Of a stretch of 64,000 nucleotides of DNA, positions 9,476 through 19,447 are shown one piece after another (positions within the stretch are counted from its first letter, which is position 1; every line of letters begins with the position of its first letter). The notes under the pieces are model-generated. The model worked only from the letters and a program-made list of their open reading frames with translations, ran no database searches and was not told the origin of the DNA. The stretch lies in NCBI RefSeq assembly GCF_900187045.1, contig NZ_LT906453.1, positions 2,418,001 through 2,482,000 of the forward strand. Reading direction: 5' to 3'. The stretch comes from Dermatophilus congolensis (GTDB taxonomy: Bacteria; Actinomycetota; Actinomycetes; Actinomycetales; Dermatophilaceae). The position numbers were made by a program, and so were the translations under genes.

Positions 9476-9505
9476 GGGTATCTACATTCGATACCCATTG
9501 GGGTA
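9476..9505. promoter_or_regulatory. CsoR/CstR-family operator 2, upstream of the regulator gene
   Basis: TACCC-ATTG-GGGTA at 9492-9505 repeats the TACCC-N4-GGGTA pattern of operator 1. It overlaps a second inverted repeat, GGGTATC (9476-9482) with GATACCC (9490-9496). The regulator start is 50 bases further on, so this is the expected autoregulatory site. Confidence 0.75.
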
Positions 9506-9545
9506 CTTTGCAGTGGTACCGGTGTCATTTCTGTTGCATCTGTAA

Positions 9546-9818
<273 letters not shown>

Positions 9819-9937
9819 CCGCTTCCGGCGCATCTACCCCTGTTGTTTTTGAAGAGCTGGCCGTAAAACACGGAGCACTCTGATCCTCATCTCCCCTCCC
9901 TTGCGCCAGCGAGCCTTGCTTCGGCCGTGACGCGGTT

Positions 9938-11083
9938 CTATCGGAGAGTGATAGATGACCCAACGGCGCGTCCAATGAACCACCCAACCGAGGAGATTCC
10001 TTCCAGGTTTACGGTTGGCTGCCTTGGGTGCAGTGAGTTCACGTCAAGTACAGACAGGGAGGGGCTTTCCCCTTCGGGCCAATCAACAACAAATACCTTG
10101 TCTTCCCTGATGGTGATGTTGGATGATGCGTTGACTTCTTTAATTAACGGGTGACTGAAAGAGGTTTTTCCTGTAAGTGGATCAGTTTTCCCCAGTCGGC
10201 CGTCGCATTCAGGACGGATAATTCCTTCAGTAGTCCACGCGGCACCTTTTCCACCTAAGCCCTTACCTAGGTACAAATTCCCTTGCATATCTTTAATCGA
10301 TATATAGGCCGCTTTGACGTTTTCAAGTTCGATTATTACCGCTCCCTGTTCCTGCCGTTTTCCGCCTTTTTCAGATCGACTGGCGGCAACGGCAGCCCTG
10401 TTGTTTCGACAAACGAGTTCTCCAGGTTCAACATTAACCCCGTTCTGCAGTCGCAGGGGAGTTTTTCTGGGGGCTTCGTTGTCTACTCGAGAGATGCGAG
10501 TGATTTGATACGGAATCCCCCCAGGGTTCCCGTTGGCTGTAGACGTCACTAGAACCATCTCATCTGAGCAGATACCAGCGGCCCATACCATCGCTTTGAG
10601 ATTGATCTGCGAAATGATTTTTCCGCTGCCATCTATTTCAAGAATTAAATGTCTGTATGACTCCAGGTCGCCTTTGGCTCCGAGATCTAGAAGTACTGTG
10701 CCCCCTCCCCCGCGTCGTTCCCAAAGTCCCACGGGTCGAGCTGAAGGGACAGGGTAGGGGATCTGTTTCTTCTGCCCTTTTGTCCAGCTGAATAGCGCCT
10801 CATCGCTAGCAGCCCATACAGTTTTTCCTGAGGTAGCTATGGGTGGCGATACGCCTTTATTCATGTCGATTGAGTCGACCAGCGCTCCAGTGTCGTCAAG
10901 CAGTTGAAGCTGCGTTCTCCTTTTGCCTTCATCTATTGGCGAGGTGACTGTTGTTATTCCCACTGTTGCTGGCTTAGGTCCTCCTGTTTGGGCGACACCG
11001 CAACCAGACAGTATCAATGCCAGTCCACACGATTGAATGAGCACATTAGGTGTCAGCGGTCTCTTAATTTCGTACCGCCTCAT
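9938..11083 (-). CDS. Putative lipoprotein, possibly beta-propeller-like
   Basis: 381 residues, ATG preceded by AAGGA at good spacing. The signal peptide ends in a lipobox (LILSGC, lipidated Cys about 28). The mature part has repeated beta-rich stretches (for example TVWAASDEALFSW, AAWTTEGIIRPECDG and KVFVVDWPEG) that read like blades of a WD40/quinoprotein-like propeller, but I cannot assign a family. It is transcribed alone, convergent with the CstR-like gene. GC content appears lower than in its neighbours, which may indicate separate ancestry. Confidence 0.65.
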   Translation of the reverse strand: MRRYEIKRPLTPNVLIQSCGLALILSGCGVAQTGGPKPATVGITTVTSPIDEGKRRTQLQLLDDTGALVDSIDMNKGVSPPIATSGKTVWAASDEALFSWTKGQKKQIPYPVPSARPVGLWERRGGGGTVLLDLGAKGDLESYRHLILEIDGSGKIISQINLKAMVWAAGICSDEMVLVTSTANGNPGGIPYQITRISRVDNEAPRKTPLRLQNGVNVEPGELVCRNNRAAVAASRSEKGGKRQEQGAVIIELENVKAAYISIKDMQGNLYLGKGLGGKGAAWTTEGIIRPECDGRLGKTDPLTGKTSFSHPLIKEVNASSNITIREDKVFVVDWPEGESPSLSVLDVNSLHPRQPTVNLEGISSVGWFIGRAVGSSITLR

Positions 11084-11190
11084 TAGTTTTTCCTTAGAAA
11101 GATGGCTATGCAGCCGCGGAAGGTTTTCCCTAATGTTCGTAGGGTAACCGCCATCTCCTCTATCTGCGTCTAAGGCGACAGGTGATTAGA

Positions 11191-11562
11191 TCAGGGCTGT
11201 GTTATTTCGGCGATGAATGCGGGTACGCGGTCTTTGGGGCGTCCGATGATTGCCCGGTTAGCGGCAATGAGGACAGGTCGTTGCATGAGGGCGGGGTGCT
11301 TGGCGATGAGGGCAGCGACTTTTTGGGCGGTGTCGATGTCGTTGTCACTTAGACCGAGCTGGGTGAAGGTGTTGTCGCGGCGGATGAGGTCGGCGGGTGC
11401 GTCTTCGAGTTTGCTGAGGAGGTCTAGGGTTTGCTGCTTGTTGAGTGGGGTGTCGAGATAGCGGACGATGTCGTGTTTGATGCCGGCGTTTTCTAGTTCT
11501 GCCAGTGCGGGGCGGGATGTGGAGCAGCGGGGGTTGTGCAGGATCGTGTTTTCCATAGTCAC
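11191..11562 (-). CDS. arsC: ArsC-family reductase (arsenate reductase-like)
   Basis: About 123 residues of thioredoxin-like ArsC fold. HNPRCSTSRPALAEL carries the catalytic Cys and the CSTSR anion loop; RRDNTF and RPVLIAANRAIIGRP match the arginines that stabilise arsenate in glutaredoxin-coupled ArsC. Two starts are possible: GTG at 11562, with AAGG seven bases upstream, or ATG two codons later. No arsenic pump or ars regulator is near, so the arsenate role is a family-level inference; Spx/ArsC relatives act on other substrates. Confidence 0.8.
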   Translation of the reverse strand: MTMENTILHNPRCSTSRPALAELENAGIKHDIVRYLDTPLNKQQTLDLLSKLEDAPADLIRRDNTFTQLGLSDNDIDTAQKVAALIAKHPALMQRPVLIAANRAIIGRPKDRVPAFIAEITQP

Positions 11563-11688
11563 GTCTTTACCTTGTTGTTGTTGATTGGTTCAAGGATCTG
11601 GCCTGTCAGGGGCTGTGGTGTGCCTTTGAGGTTTCCGGCTTTGTGGCCTCTGTGGTGAGCTCGCGGTTTTGTGCCTGATAGATGCCGT

Positions 11689-12423
11689 TTAGGCAGTGGC
11701 CCAGTTCAGGGCAACCAGGGCTGCAGTGGCGAGGGTGTAGATCCAGGGCTGGAGACGTAGGGCGTGGTTGATTCTGCGCGCACTGGGGGTGCCGTCATCG
11801 AAGTGGTCTTTGTTAGTGAGGGGGTTGATGACTGGGTCAGCTACTGCTGTGCGATTGCGCAGTTCGAGTGTGATTTGCGTGACGAGCATCGCCACGGTGA
11901 GGACGGCAGCAATAGCGATCGGGATATCGAACGCGGGGTTGTTGAGGATGACCATGAGGGCAGCAATACCGGCAAAGAAGCCGCTGAGAACGAGGGTGGC
12001 AAGTATGGGGTGCTCGATGATGATGCGTAGAGGTTGAGTTAGGGCTGCGGTGGCGAGGATGAGGAGCGCCAGGAGGGAAAACCCGGTCAGATGCCCCCAT
12101 GTGACGATTACATCGCTGTTGAGTTTTGCTGCGCGCGCGGTTTCTGGCCCTATAGCTACGGCAAGGATGCCGCACGCCATGGGTGCAATGATAGGCATCC
12201 AGCTTCTGAGGGTGTTTGTGTCCATTTGGTCAGGGCGAAATCGCAATTCCCGGGCGTAGGTGCGGGGGTCTCCGAAGGCGTCGGTGAGGCTTTCTGCGGA
12301 TTCTGTGGCATATGAGGTGGCAGTTGCTAGGGCGTCGCCGATGGCTGTGCCATTGACGCCATGAAGTCGCAGTTCGGTGACGAAGTCATCGATCCATTGT
12401 TTGTCTGCATCGGTGGTGCTCAT
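11689..12423 (-). CDS. Membrane protein paired with PadR regulator (HAAS-type N-terminal domain)
   Basis: 244 residues from ATG at 12423, which overlaps the PadR stop codon by four bases (ATGA). A cytosolic helical N-terminus (ADKQWIDDFVTELRLHGVNG, then a LTDAFGDPRTYA turn) resembles the HAAS/DUF1700-type domain often coupled to PadR regulators. Five to six hydrophobic helices follow. Family members are thought to transmit envelope signals or to be regulated together with PadR, but function is unproven. The longer open frame upstream lies inside padR and is discarded. Confidence 0.7.
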   Translation of the reverse strand: MSTTDADKQWIDDFVTELRLHGVNGTAIGDALATATSYATESAESLTDAFGDPRTYARELRFRPDQMDTNTLRSWMPIIAPMACGILAVAIGPETARAAKLNSDVIVTWGHLTGFSLLALLILATAALTQPLRIIIEHPILATLVLSGFFAGIAALMVILNNPAFDIPIAIAAVLTVAMLVTQITLELRNRTAVADPVINPLTNKDHFDDGTPSARRINHALRLQPWIYTLATAALVALNWATA

Positions 12424-12758
12424 GTGGCCTCCTTGTTGATGAAGCGGGTTGTATGTTGGGCGAATTCGGCCCATTTGGTGGCTTCTTGCTGGAAGCGGGA
12501 TTCGCCATCGGGGGTGAGGCGGAAGTATTTGCGGCCGGGACCGTTGTCGCCTTGGCGCCATTCGCTGGTGATGTCGCCTGAGGCTTCGAGGCGACTGAGG
12601 AGGGGATAAAGGGTGCCGCCTTTGACGTCACCGAATCCGGCTTCTGCCAGGGCGGTGGAGATTGCGTACCCGTAGGTGGGGCCTTCGAGAAGGGTTCTTC
12701 GCACCGCTAGTGACAGCAGTCCGCGGAGCCATTCGCTCGGCCAGGGTTGATCGGCCAT
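12420..12758 (-). CDS. PadR-family transcriptional regulator
   Basis: 112 residues. A PadR winged helix is clear: LLSLAVRRTLLEGPTYGYAI, then GTLYPLLSRLEASGDI and GRKYFRLTPDGE. The protein is short and lacks a large C-terminal domain, like PadR subfamily 2. It forms an overlapping pair with the membrane protein gene, the common PadR-HAAS arrangement. The start ATG sits two bases from a nested palindrome and no Shine-Dalgarno sequence is visible, suggesting a leaderless message and autorepression. Confidence 0.88.
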   Translation of the reverse strand: MADQPWPSEWLRGLLSLAVRRTLLEGPTYGYAISTALAEAGFGDVKGGTLYPLLSRLEASGDITSEWRQGDNGPGRKYFRLTPDGESRFQQEATKWAEFAQHTTRFINKEAT

Positions 12759-12759
12759 A

Positions 12760-12799
12760 TCTAGATAGTATGACTACCTAGTAGGTCTGTCTATCTAGA
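12760..12799. promoter_or_regulatory. Candidate PadR operator and leaderless promoter
   Basis: Two nested inverted repeats share one region: outer arms TCTAGATAG (12760-12768) and CTATCTAGA (12791-12799), and inner ACCTA-G-TAGGT (12776-12786). On the minus strand a TACTAT-like -10 element lies about seven bases before the padR ATG, which fits leaderless transcription. PadR proteins usually bind such palindromes over their own promoter. Confidence 0.55.
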
Positions 12800-12823
12800 G
12801 CGGCTTAGTCGCTCCTTGCAGCA

Positions 12824-12899
12824 CCTCAAAGGGAGCCGAATGTGTGTTGTGTGGTTTCGCTGCCCTTTGAGGTTGTCTGAGTCGTTTTCAAAGGGCAGC
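12824..12899 (-). terminator. Three-arm hairpin region after mfd (mutually exclusive stems)
   Basis: Segment B (12859-12872) can pair with C (12888-12899, GCTGCCCTTTGA with TCAAAGGGCAGC, 12 bp) or with A (12824-12833, CCTCAAAGGG with CCCTTTGAGG, 10 bp, plus CGAA/TTCG). On the minus strand the C-B hairpin forms first, directly after the mfd stop, and would act as terminator. The B-A hairpin competes with it. Confidence 0.55.
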
Positions 12900-12905
12900 G
12901 GTGGT

Positions 12906-15900
12906 TTAGCGGCTAGTGGGGGCGTCGAGGAAGATTTGCTGAATGAGTTCGGTGGTCCAGGCGAGGATTTCTTTGTTTTTGAGGGGCGTTCCTCCGATGG
13001 GTGCAGTCATGGGGCGTCGGACGAGGATTTGTCGGACGGCTGCTTTGATGGTGGTGCCTTTGTACATGCGGGTGAGGCGGAGTTGTTGGCTGTCTTTGAG
13101 GTCGACGGGGCCGAATCGGATCATGTTGCCTTGGATGCCGATGTCGCTGATTCCGGCGCGTTTGGCGACGGTGCGGAGTTTGGCGACTTCGATGAGGTTT
13201 GCGACGGGTTCGGGGTAGGGGCCGTAGCGGTCAACAATTTCTTCGATGAGTGCCGTGAGTTCGATGTCGTCGGTGACGGCGGCGAGGCGTTTGTAGGCTT
13301 CGAGGCGTAGGCGTTCTTCGGCGACGTAGTTGTGGGGTATGTGGGCGTCGACGGGTAGTTCGATTTTGACTTCGCGGGGGGCTTCGTCCATTTCGCCGGT
13401 TTTGAATTCGGCAACTGCTTCTCCGACGAGTCTGACGTAGAGGTCAAATCCGACGCCGTCGATATGTCCGGCTTGTTCACCGCCGAGGAGGTTTCCTGCT
13501 CCTCGCATTTCGAGGTCTTTCATGGCTACTTGCATGCCGGCGCCGAGGTCGGTGTTTGCGGCGATGGTGGCGAGTCGGTCGTGGGCGGTTTCGGTGAGGG
13601 GTTTGCCGGTGGGGTACATGAAGTAGGCGTAGGCGCGTTCGCGGCCTCGTCCGACGCGTCCGCGGAGTTGGTGGAGTTGGGAGAGCCCGAAGTTGTCGGC
13701 GCGGTCGAGGATGAGTGTGTTGGCGTTGGAGATGTCGAGTCCGGTTTCGACGATGGTGGTGCAGACGAGGACGTCGAATTCTTTTTCCCAGAAGTCGACG
13801 ACGACTTTTTCTAGTCGTGCTTCGCCCATTTGGCCGTGGGCGGTTTCGACTCTGGCTTCGGGGACGAGTTCGCGGATGTGGGCTGCGACTTTTTCGATGT
13901 CAGAGACTCTGTTGTGGACGTAGAAGACTTGGCCTTCGCGCAGGAGTTCGCGGCGGATAGCTGCGGCGACTTGTTTGTCGTTGTAGGGGCCGACGAAGGT
14001 GAGCACGGGGTGGCGTTCTTCGGGTGGGGTTGCGAGGGTGCTCATTTCGCGGATTCCGGTGACGGCCATTTCGAGGGTGCGTGGGATGGGGGTGGCGGAC
14101 ATGGCTAGGACGTCGACGTTGGTGCGCATGGCTTTGAGTTGTTCTTTGTGTTCGACGCCGAAGCGTTGTTCTTCGTCGATGATGACGAGGCCGAGGTCTT
14201 TGAAGCGCACGGTGGAGGAGAGGAGTCGGTGAGTTCCGATGACGAGGTCGACTTTTCCGTCGGCGAGTCCGGCGATGGTTTCGTCGGACTCTTTTTTGTT
14301 TTGGAATCGGGAAAGTGCTTTGACGTTGACGGGGAATTGGGCGTAGCGCTCGGTGAAGGTTTGGAAGTGTTGTTGGACTAGGAGGGTGGTGGGTACGAGG
14401 ACGGCGACTTGTTTGCCGTCCTGGATGGCTTTGAAGGCGGCGCGGACTGCGATTTCGGTTTTTCCGTAGCCGACGTCGCCGGAGATGAGACGGTCCATGG
14501 GGATTTCTTTTTCCATGTCGTCTTTGACTTCGTCGATGCTGGAGAGTTGGTCGGGGGTTTCGACGTAGGCGAAGGCGTCTTCGAGTTCGCGTTGCCAGGG
14601 GGTGTCTGGGCCGAAGGCGTGGCCTTTGGTTGCCATGCGGGCGCTGTAGAGACGGACGAGTTCTCCGGCGATTTGTTTGACGTGCTTTTTGGCGCGGGTT
14701 TTGGTTTTGCTCCAGTCTGAGCCGCCGAGTTTGTTGAGGTTGGGTGCGTCGTTGCCGACATAGGCGGTCACTTGGTCGAGTTGGTCGGTGGGTACGAAGA
14801 GGCGGTCTGCGGGGCCGCCGCGTTTGCTGGGTGCGTATTCGATGAGGAGGTATTCGCGGGTTGCGCCTTGGACGGTGCGTTGGGTCATTTCAATGAATCG
14901 TCCGACGCCGTGTTGTTCGTGGACGACGTGGTCGCCGGGTTTAAGGGAGAGGGGGTCGACTTGGCGGCGGCGTCGGGAGGGCATTTTGCGCATGTCTTTG
15001 GTGGTGCCGCCGGTGGCGCGGCGCCCTTTGCCGCTGATGAGGTCTGTTTCGCTGATGAGGACGATGCCGGCGCTGGGTGCAGTGAAGCCTTCGGTGATGT
15101 CTGCTTTGGTGACGTGGACTAGGCCGGTGCGGTTGTCGGTTCCGGAGGCGTCGATGTGGACGGGGATGTCTGCGTTGGTGAGGACTTCGGAGAGTCGTTC
15201 GGCTAGGCCTTTGCCTGCGGTGGTGACGACGATGAGTTTGTTTTCGTGGGTCCAGGTGGCGAGGTCTGTTGTGGCTTTGGGTATGTCGCCGTGGTAGTCG
15301 GGGGTTTCGTGGGTGTCAGTGCGTAGGTAGGTGGTGTTGGCGTCGTCGCCAAAGTTGTCTTCGACGGTAGTGGCGGTGTCGGGGTCGTTGGTGAAGGAGG
15401 TGAGGGTCCACCAGGGGATGTTGGCGTGCTGTGCGGCGGTGCGGGTGTGGGCTAGGGAGTGGTAGCTGGCTTGGTCGAGTATGCCGCGCAGGTCGATGGG
15501 GGCGTTGCCGCCGCCTGATGCTGATGACCAGCTGGCGTCGAGGAATTCTTCGCTGGTGGCGACGAGGTCATGGGCGCGGGTGCGGATTTTTTCGGGGTCG
15601 AGCAGGAGGATGTGGGCTCCGCCGACGCGGTGGAGGACATCGAGGAAGGTTTCCATGCCGTCAACGAGGGCGGGGGTGAGGGATTCCATGCCTTCGACGC
15701 CGATGCCTTCGGCGATTTTTTCGACCATGTCGGTGATGCCGGGGAGTTTGTTGGCTAGGTCTAGGGCGCGTTGTTTGACGGTGTCGGTCAGGAGGAGTTC
15801 GCGGCAGGGCGGTGCCCATAGGTGGGCGGGGACCATGCCTGCTTTGATGGCGGCGGGGCGGGCTGCGTCACTGACGGCGGGGAAGCTGCGTTGGTCGGCG

Positions 15901-16553
15901 ACTTTGAAGTAGCGCAAGTCTTCGATTTCGTCGCCGAAGAATTCGATGCGGATGGGGTGTTGTTCGGTGGGTGGGAAGACGTCGAGAACGCCTCCGCGAA
16001 CGGCGAATTCGCCGCGTCGTTCAACGAGGTCAGTGCGGGTGTAGGCGGCGGCGGTAAGGGCGTCGACGACGTCGGTGAGGGGGCGTCCTTCTCCCCAGTG
16101 GAGGTAGACGGGGGCGAGGTTGGCCAGGCCGGTAGCGATGGGTTGCAGGAGGGATCGGATGGGGACGATGACGATGTCGATAGGGCCGTGGGGACCGTCG
16201 GGGTCGGGGTTTTCGAGGCGGCGCAGTACGGAGAGTCGGGTGCCTACGGTGTCGCTTCGGGGGCTGAGTCGTTCGTGGGGAAGGGTTTCCCAGCTGGGGA
16301 ATTGGGTGATGGATGCGTTGGGCAGGTAGGCATGGAGGGCGTCGTTGAGGTCGTTGGCGGCGCGGGTGGTGGCGGTGACGGCTACGAGTGGGCCAGTGCG
16401 TTCAGGGGCGTGGGCGAGGGCCGCCAGGAGGGCGGGGCGTGCACCGGGGGCGATGGTGATATCGACGAAGGGTTCGCCTTGGGTGAAGGCTTCGAGTGCT
16501 TGGGTGACTCCTCGGTCTCGGCGGAGGTGGTCTACGACGGCGGTGAGGGTCAT
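12906..16553 (-). CDS. mfd: Transcription-repair coupling factor Mfd
   Basis: 1215 residues from ATG at 16553, chosen over a start 19 codons upstream because GGAG lies eight bases before it. Mfd strips stalled RNA polymerase from DNA and recruits UvrA. Domains in order: UvrB-like N-terminal module, RNA polymerase-interaction domain ([17 protein letters not shown]), SF2 translocase with Walker [15 protein letters not shown] box ([10 protein letters not shown]), motif [12 protein letters not shown], motif [11 protein letters not shown], and the C-terminal UvrA-binding-region regulatory domain. Length is normal for the family. All helicase residues are intact, so it should be functional. Confidence 0.97.
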   Translation of the reverse strand: MTLTAVVDHLRRDRGVTQALEAFTQGEPFVDITIAPGARPALLAALAHAPERTGPLVAVTATTRAANDLNDALHAYLPNASITQFPSWETLPHERLSPRSDTVGTRLSVLRRLENPDPDGPHGPIDIVIVPIRSLLQPIATGLANLAPVYLHWGEGRPLTDVVDALTAAAYTRTDLVERRGEFAVRGGVLDVFPPTEQHPIRIEFFGDEIEDLRYFKVADQRSFPAVSDAARPAAIKAGMVPAHLWAPPCRELLLTDTVKQRALDLANKLPGITDMVEKIAEGIGVEGMESLTPALVDGMETFLDVLHRVGGAHILLLDPEKIRTRAHDLVATSEEFLDASWSSASGGGNAPIDLRGILDQASYHSLAHTRTAAQHANIPWWTLTSFTNDPDTATTVEDNFGDDANTTYLRTDTHETPDYHGDIPKATTDLATWTHENKLIVVTTAGKGLAERLSEVLTNADIPVHIDASGTDNRTGLVHVTKADITEGFTAPSAGIVLISETDLISGKGRRATGGTTKDMRKMPSRRRRQVDPLSLKPGDHVVHEQHGVGRFIEMTQRTVQGATREYLLIEYAPSKRGGPADRLFVPTDQLDQVTAYVGNDAPNLNKLGGSDWSKTKTRAKKHVKQIAGELVRLYSARMATKGHAFGPDTPWQRELEDAFAYVETPDQLSSIDEVKDDMEKEIPMDRLISGDVGYGKTEIAVRAAFKAIQDGKQVAVLVPTTLLVQQHFQTFTERYAQFPVNVKALSRFQNKKESDETIAGLADGKVDLVIGTHRLLSSTVRFKDLGLVIIDEEQRFGVEHKEQLKAMRTNVDVLAMSATPIPRTLEMAVTGIREMSTLATPPEERHPVLTFVGPYNDKQVAAAIRRELLREGQVFYVHNRVSDIEKVAAHIRELVPEARVETAHGQMGEARLEKVVVDFWEKEFDVLVCTTIVETGLDISNANTLILDRADNFGLSQLHQLRGRVGRGRERAYAYFMYPTGKPLTETAHDRLATIAANTDLGAGMQVAMKDLEMRGAGNLLGGEQAGHIDGVGFDLYVRLVGEAVAEFKTGEMDEAPREVKIELPVDAHIPHNYVAEERLRLEAYKRLAAVTDDIELTALIEEIVDRYGPYPEPVANLIEVAKLRTVAKRAGISDIGIQGNMIRFGPVDLKDSQQLRLTRMYKGTTIKAAVRQILVRRPMTAPIGGTPLKNKEILAWTTELIQQIFLDAPTSR

Positions 16554-16868
16554 GTGTGGAGCTCCATCGCGGTGGTGTGGTGGCGTGGGGGCGGTTTGTG
16601 TTGTCTTCAACGATAGGTCGCTTGGGTGTGGGGTTCGAGGTGGTGGCTTGTGTTGGGCAGACTGTAGGGGGGGTGGGGTGTTGTGGGGCTGGTTTGTGTG
16701 GCTGTGGCCTTATTCCCCATTTGGTGTATTTACGCTTTTGCTTGTGTGTCAGAGCTACCCGTAAGTAGCGTGTTTTTCCAGCCACCCACACTCACGTGTT
16801 ACCGACTTTCCAGTGGATACAGTTGAAGGGACAACGGAACGCGATCCGTTGCTTTTGGGGGGAATTAC
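16554..16868. promoter_or_regulatory. Divergent intergenic region with candidate operator for the ligase/ACP/amidase operon
   Basis: No gene here. An inverted repeat CAACGGA-N6-TCCGTTG at 16832-16851 lies 17 bases before the first gene of the four-gene operon. Just upstream, a TTTCCA/GGATACAGT stretch (about 16807-16823) could be a sigma-70-like promoter. GGGGGGAA precedes the ATG at 16869. The operator role is inferred from position only. Confidence 0.4.
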
Positions 16869-18164
16869 ATGGGGTTCATGCGGGAAGATGCGTCTGTACT
16901 GGTACGCCACACTGAGACGGAAGTTTCGGTGGCATTATCCAACTATGCCCGCGAATTCACTGCAGGCGGCTCGGTTTTAGTGCGCCCTATCGAAGCATAC
17001 GAGGGCCTGGAACGCGTGATGGATTGCCTGCGCGAGCAGTCTCGAAACCCCCTTTTTGTCACAGATTTATCTTCTCATCAGCAGCGCTTAGATTCGGTGG
17101 TGGGGTCAACCGGTGAGGGCGAGCAGGCATTACCACCGTTGGAGTCTTTGGTGGCCTTCCACACCTCCGGTTCGACGGGGTCGCCCTCATGCGTGGTGTA
17201 CAAGAAGGAAACGCTTATTGAGCACGCCCGCGTGATTGCTTCTTCTTTGGATTTGAGTGATTCGCAGATTTATGTGGCGTTGCCTCCCCCACGGTTCGCT
17301 TATGGCCTGTCGATTGTTGATTCACATTTGGTCTCTGGCGTTCCTGTGACATTCGCGGATGCGGTGTGGGGGCTTCCTGGCCTGAGCGCGGCGGTAACGC
17401 AAGCCGATGCTGAGGTACCGGATCAGGTGCGGGATATCGCGATTTATGCGTTGCCGCAGCACATGCCGTTGTTACTTTCAGCGGATGTGGATCCGCAGCG
17501 TGTAACGCGAATTTTCGTTGCTGGCGGTCGTATTTCGGCAACAAGCGTGGCTCGTCTTGCAGAGCGTTTTCCGCGGTTGCGGCTGACCAATATGTATGGG
17601 CAGGCCGAGATGGGGCCACGGATTTCTGTATGGGATGGCGACCCTGCTGATTTTATTGAGGGCATGGTGGGCTCGGCGTTGCCGGGTGTGAGCATGCGCG
17701 TGGCTTTTAAAGAGCACGAGGATGCTGACGAGGTAGGGCGGTTGGTGGTCGCGAGCAAGTTCGCGATGGATAGGGTCCTGCGAGCGCCGTATACCTCGGT
17801 GGCTGCTGGTCCTGGTGCTGAGGAGGTAGTGACCTCGGATGTGGCGGTGGTGGCTGCGGATGGGTCGGTGCGGCATGCGGGGCGGGCTGATTCAGTTTTG
17901 AATGTGGCGGGGACGAAGGTGGATCTTCGGCGGGTGTCTGAGATTGTCGCTGCGGCGGCGCAGCCGCTGGTTCTGAAAATTCGTAGCAGGCCTGGCACGG
18001 TTTCGGGGGACGACATTCCTGTCGTCGAGATTGTTCCTGGTCCTGAGACTCCTGAGCGGGCGGGTCCGATCCGTCGCGCTCTTCATTCCGAATTCGGCAA
18101 GCTTGCGGGCTTGTTCGATATCAGGTTCGTCCGCGAACTGACGCTCAAGGAGAGTGGCAAGTGA
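16869..18164 (+). CDS. Adenylate-forming acyl/aminoacyl ligase (ANL superfamily)
   Basis: 431 residues, first gene of a four-gene operon. ANL motifs are complete: A3 P-loop TSGSTGSPS (99-107), A5 NMYGQAEMGPR, A8 GRADSVLNVAGTKVDLRR, and the C-terminal catalytic lysine in LTLKESGK at the very end. It should activate a carboxylic acid to an acyl-AMP. At 431 residues it is shorter than typical acyl-CoA synthetases (about 500-550), being trimmed at the N-terminus. Because an acyl carrier protein gene lies in the same operon, loading onto that carrier is a reasonable inference; CoA cannot be excluded. The substrate is unknown. The stop overlaps the next GTG. Confidence 0.85.
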   Translation: MGFMREDASVLVRHTETEVSVALSNYAREFTAGGSVLVRPIEAYEGLERVMDCLREQSRNPLFVTDLSSHQQRLDSVVGSTGEGEQALPPLESLVAFHTSGSTGSPSCVVYKKETLIEHARVIASSLDLSDSQIYVALPPPRFAYGLSIVDSHLVSGVPVTFADAVWGLPGLSAAVTQADAEVPDQVRDIAIYALPQHMPLLLSADVDPQRVTRIFVAGGRISATSVARLAERFPRLRLTNMYGQAEMGPRISVWDGDPADFIEGMVGSALPGVSMRVAFKEHEDADEVGRLVVASKFAMDRVLRAPYTSVAAGPGAEEVVTSDVAVVAADGSVRHAGRADSVLNVAGTKVDLRRVSEIVAAAAQPLVLKIRSRPGTVSGDDIPVVEIVPGPETPERAGPIRRALHSEFGKLAGLFDIRFVRELTLKESGK

Positions 18165-19108
18165 GTTCCAATCTGCAGGATCGCCTCGACTGGATCGTGG
18201 GGCAGCTCGGTGAGATGAGTAAAAAGGGTGCCCTGGTGCAGCTGTCTGGTGGAGTGGATTCCAGCACAGTGCTGCATTTGGCTGCGCGGGCTTTGGGCGC
18301 GGATCGGGTGAAGGCGTTGTATCTGCCGGATCGCGCAACGGGTCCAGAGACGAAGCGGTATGTGCAGGAGGCTGCGCAGAGCGCGGGGGTGGAGCTTATT
18401 GAGCGTTCTATCGCTGAGACGATTGAGGCGCAGTTCAGCCAGGATGAAGTTGCGGACATTATCCGCAAGTATGAGCCGGATTATGACCCGCAGACGCAGG
18501 CGTATGCGGTGAATGCCTCGCCGACAATGGCGCGTCGTTTGGGTGCTTTGGTTTACCAGGTGGTGATTGGTCCGCGTAATGGTAAGGCGGAGAAGACGCT
18601 GCGGATGAGCGCGGATGATTTGCGCGCGATCATTGCCTACCAGAACCGCAAGCAGCGTACTCGTATGTTGTTTGCGTATGCGGAGGCTGAGCGGCTCAAC
18701 TATGCGGTTGTTGGTGCCAGTAATGGCGATGAGCTGCGTAGTGGTTTTGTGGTCAAGTACGGGGACGATGCTGCCGATATTTGCGCGATTGGTGACTGCG
18801 CGAAGGAAGAGGTGTACGAGCTTGCGCGTGAGTTGGGTGTGCCGCAGTCAATTATTGACCGCACTCCCACGACGGATACGTACGCGTTGGAGCAGTCTCA
18901 GGAGGATTACTACTACGCGCTGCCGGCTGGGGTTTTAACAGCTGTTGTGACCATGTCTGATGCGGATTTGGCAGATGATGCGTCGTTGCAGCCGTTGGTA
19001 GATGAGTTGCCGGGATGGTCAGTGGCTTCACTGCGTCAGGCTGCTGTGGGACTGCGCGCTTCGTTGCGTTACCTGCAGATTCGTAGTCGGGTGTGGGATC
19101 ACTCCTGA
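18161..19108 (+). CDS. NAD-synthetase-like ATP pyrophosphatase amidase
   Basis: 315 residues from GTG overlapping the ligase stop by four bases. The PP-loop SGGVDSS (29-35) and the region RTPTTDTYALEQSQEDYYYAL place it in the NadE-type N-type ATP pyrophosphatase family, which adenylates a carboxylate and then amidates it with ammonia. No glutaminase domain is fused. Position between a ligase and a carrier protein argues against plain NAD synthesis and for amidation of a pathway intermediate, perhaps using ammonia from the AsnB-like partner. Housekeeping NadE cannot be excluded without a genome search. Confidence 0.78.
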   Translation: MSSNLQDRLDWIVGQLGEMSKKGALVQLSGGVDSSTVLHLAARALGADRVKALYLPDRATGPETKRYVQEAAQSAGVELIERSIAETIEAQFSQDEVADIIRKYEPDYDPQTQAYAVNASPTMARRLGALVYQVVIGPRNGKAEKTLRMSADDLRAIIAYQNRKQRTRMLFAYAEAERLNYAVVGASNGDELRSGFVVKYGDDAADICAIGDCAKEEVYELARELGVPQSIIDRTPTTDTYALEQSQEDYYYALPAGVLTAVVTMSDADLADDASLQPLVDELPGWSVASLRQAAVGLRASLRYLQIRSRVWDHS

Positions 19109-19195
19109 TCGTCTGAGTTTTCCCTAGGGCTGGATTCTGGCTCTGGGTTTTTGATCGATGTTTTCGTGGTTTGTGTAAAAGAAAGTGATTGATTG

Positions 19196-19444
19196 ATGAG
19201 TGAGAAGAAGCCCTGGAGCGAGGTCGAGGCCGACCTCATGGACAACGTTTTTTATGCACATGATGAGCAGGCTGTTCGTGACTCGAGTGATCTTGCTGAA
19301 GATGGTTTGCTCGATTCGTTGTCCATTGTGGTGATTTTGGAGACGTTCGCGGATGCGGGCGTGGATGAAGAGGCTCTTGAGCAAGCGCAGGCCACGGACT
19401 TCCGCAACTTGGAGGTCATGAAGGCTGCTTACGAGCGGCTCTGA
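19196..19444 (+). CDS. Acyl carrier protein
   Basis: 82 residues from ATG at 19196 (a TTG one codon upstream is also in frame). Acidic four-helix carrier with motif DGLLDSLSIVVILE; Ser41 of D-S-L is the expected phosphopantetheine site. It differs from FabD-linked ACPs and is closer to the small discrete carriers in secondary-metabolite and D-alanylation clusters. It lies between the NadE-like gene and the AsnB-like gene, with only three bases to the latter, so it probably carries the intermediate both enzymes act on. Confidence 0.85.
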   Translation: MSEKKPWSEVEADLMDNVFYAHDEQAVRDSSDLAEDGLLDSLSIVVILETFADAGVDEEALEQAQATDFRNLEVMKAAYERL

Positions 19445-19447
19445 CGT

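Noticed and set aside
11191-11562. Arsenic resistance operon
   Set aside because: Only an ArsC-like gene is present; the ArsR at 21.6 kb has a zinc site and is not linked.
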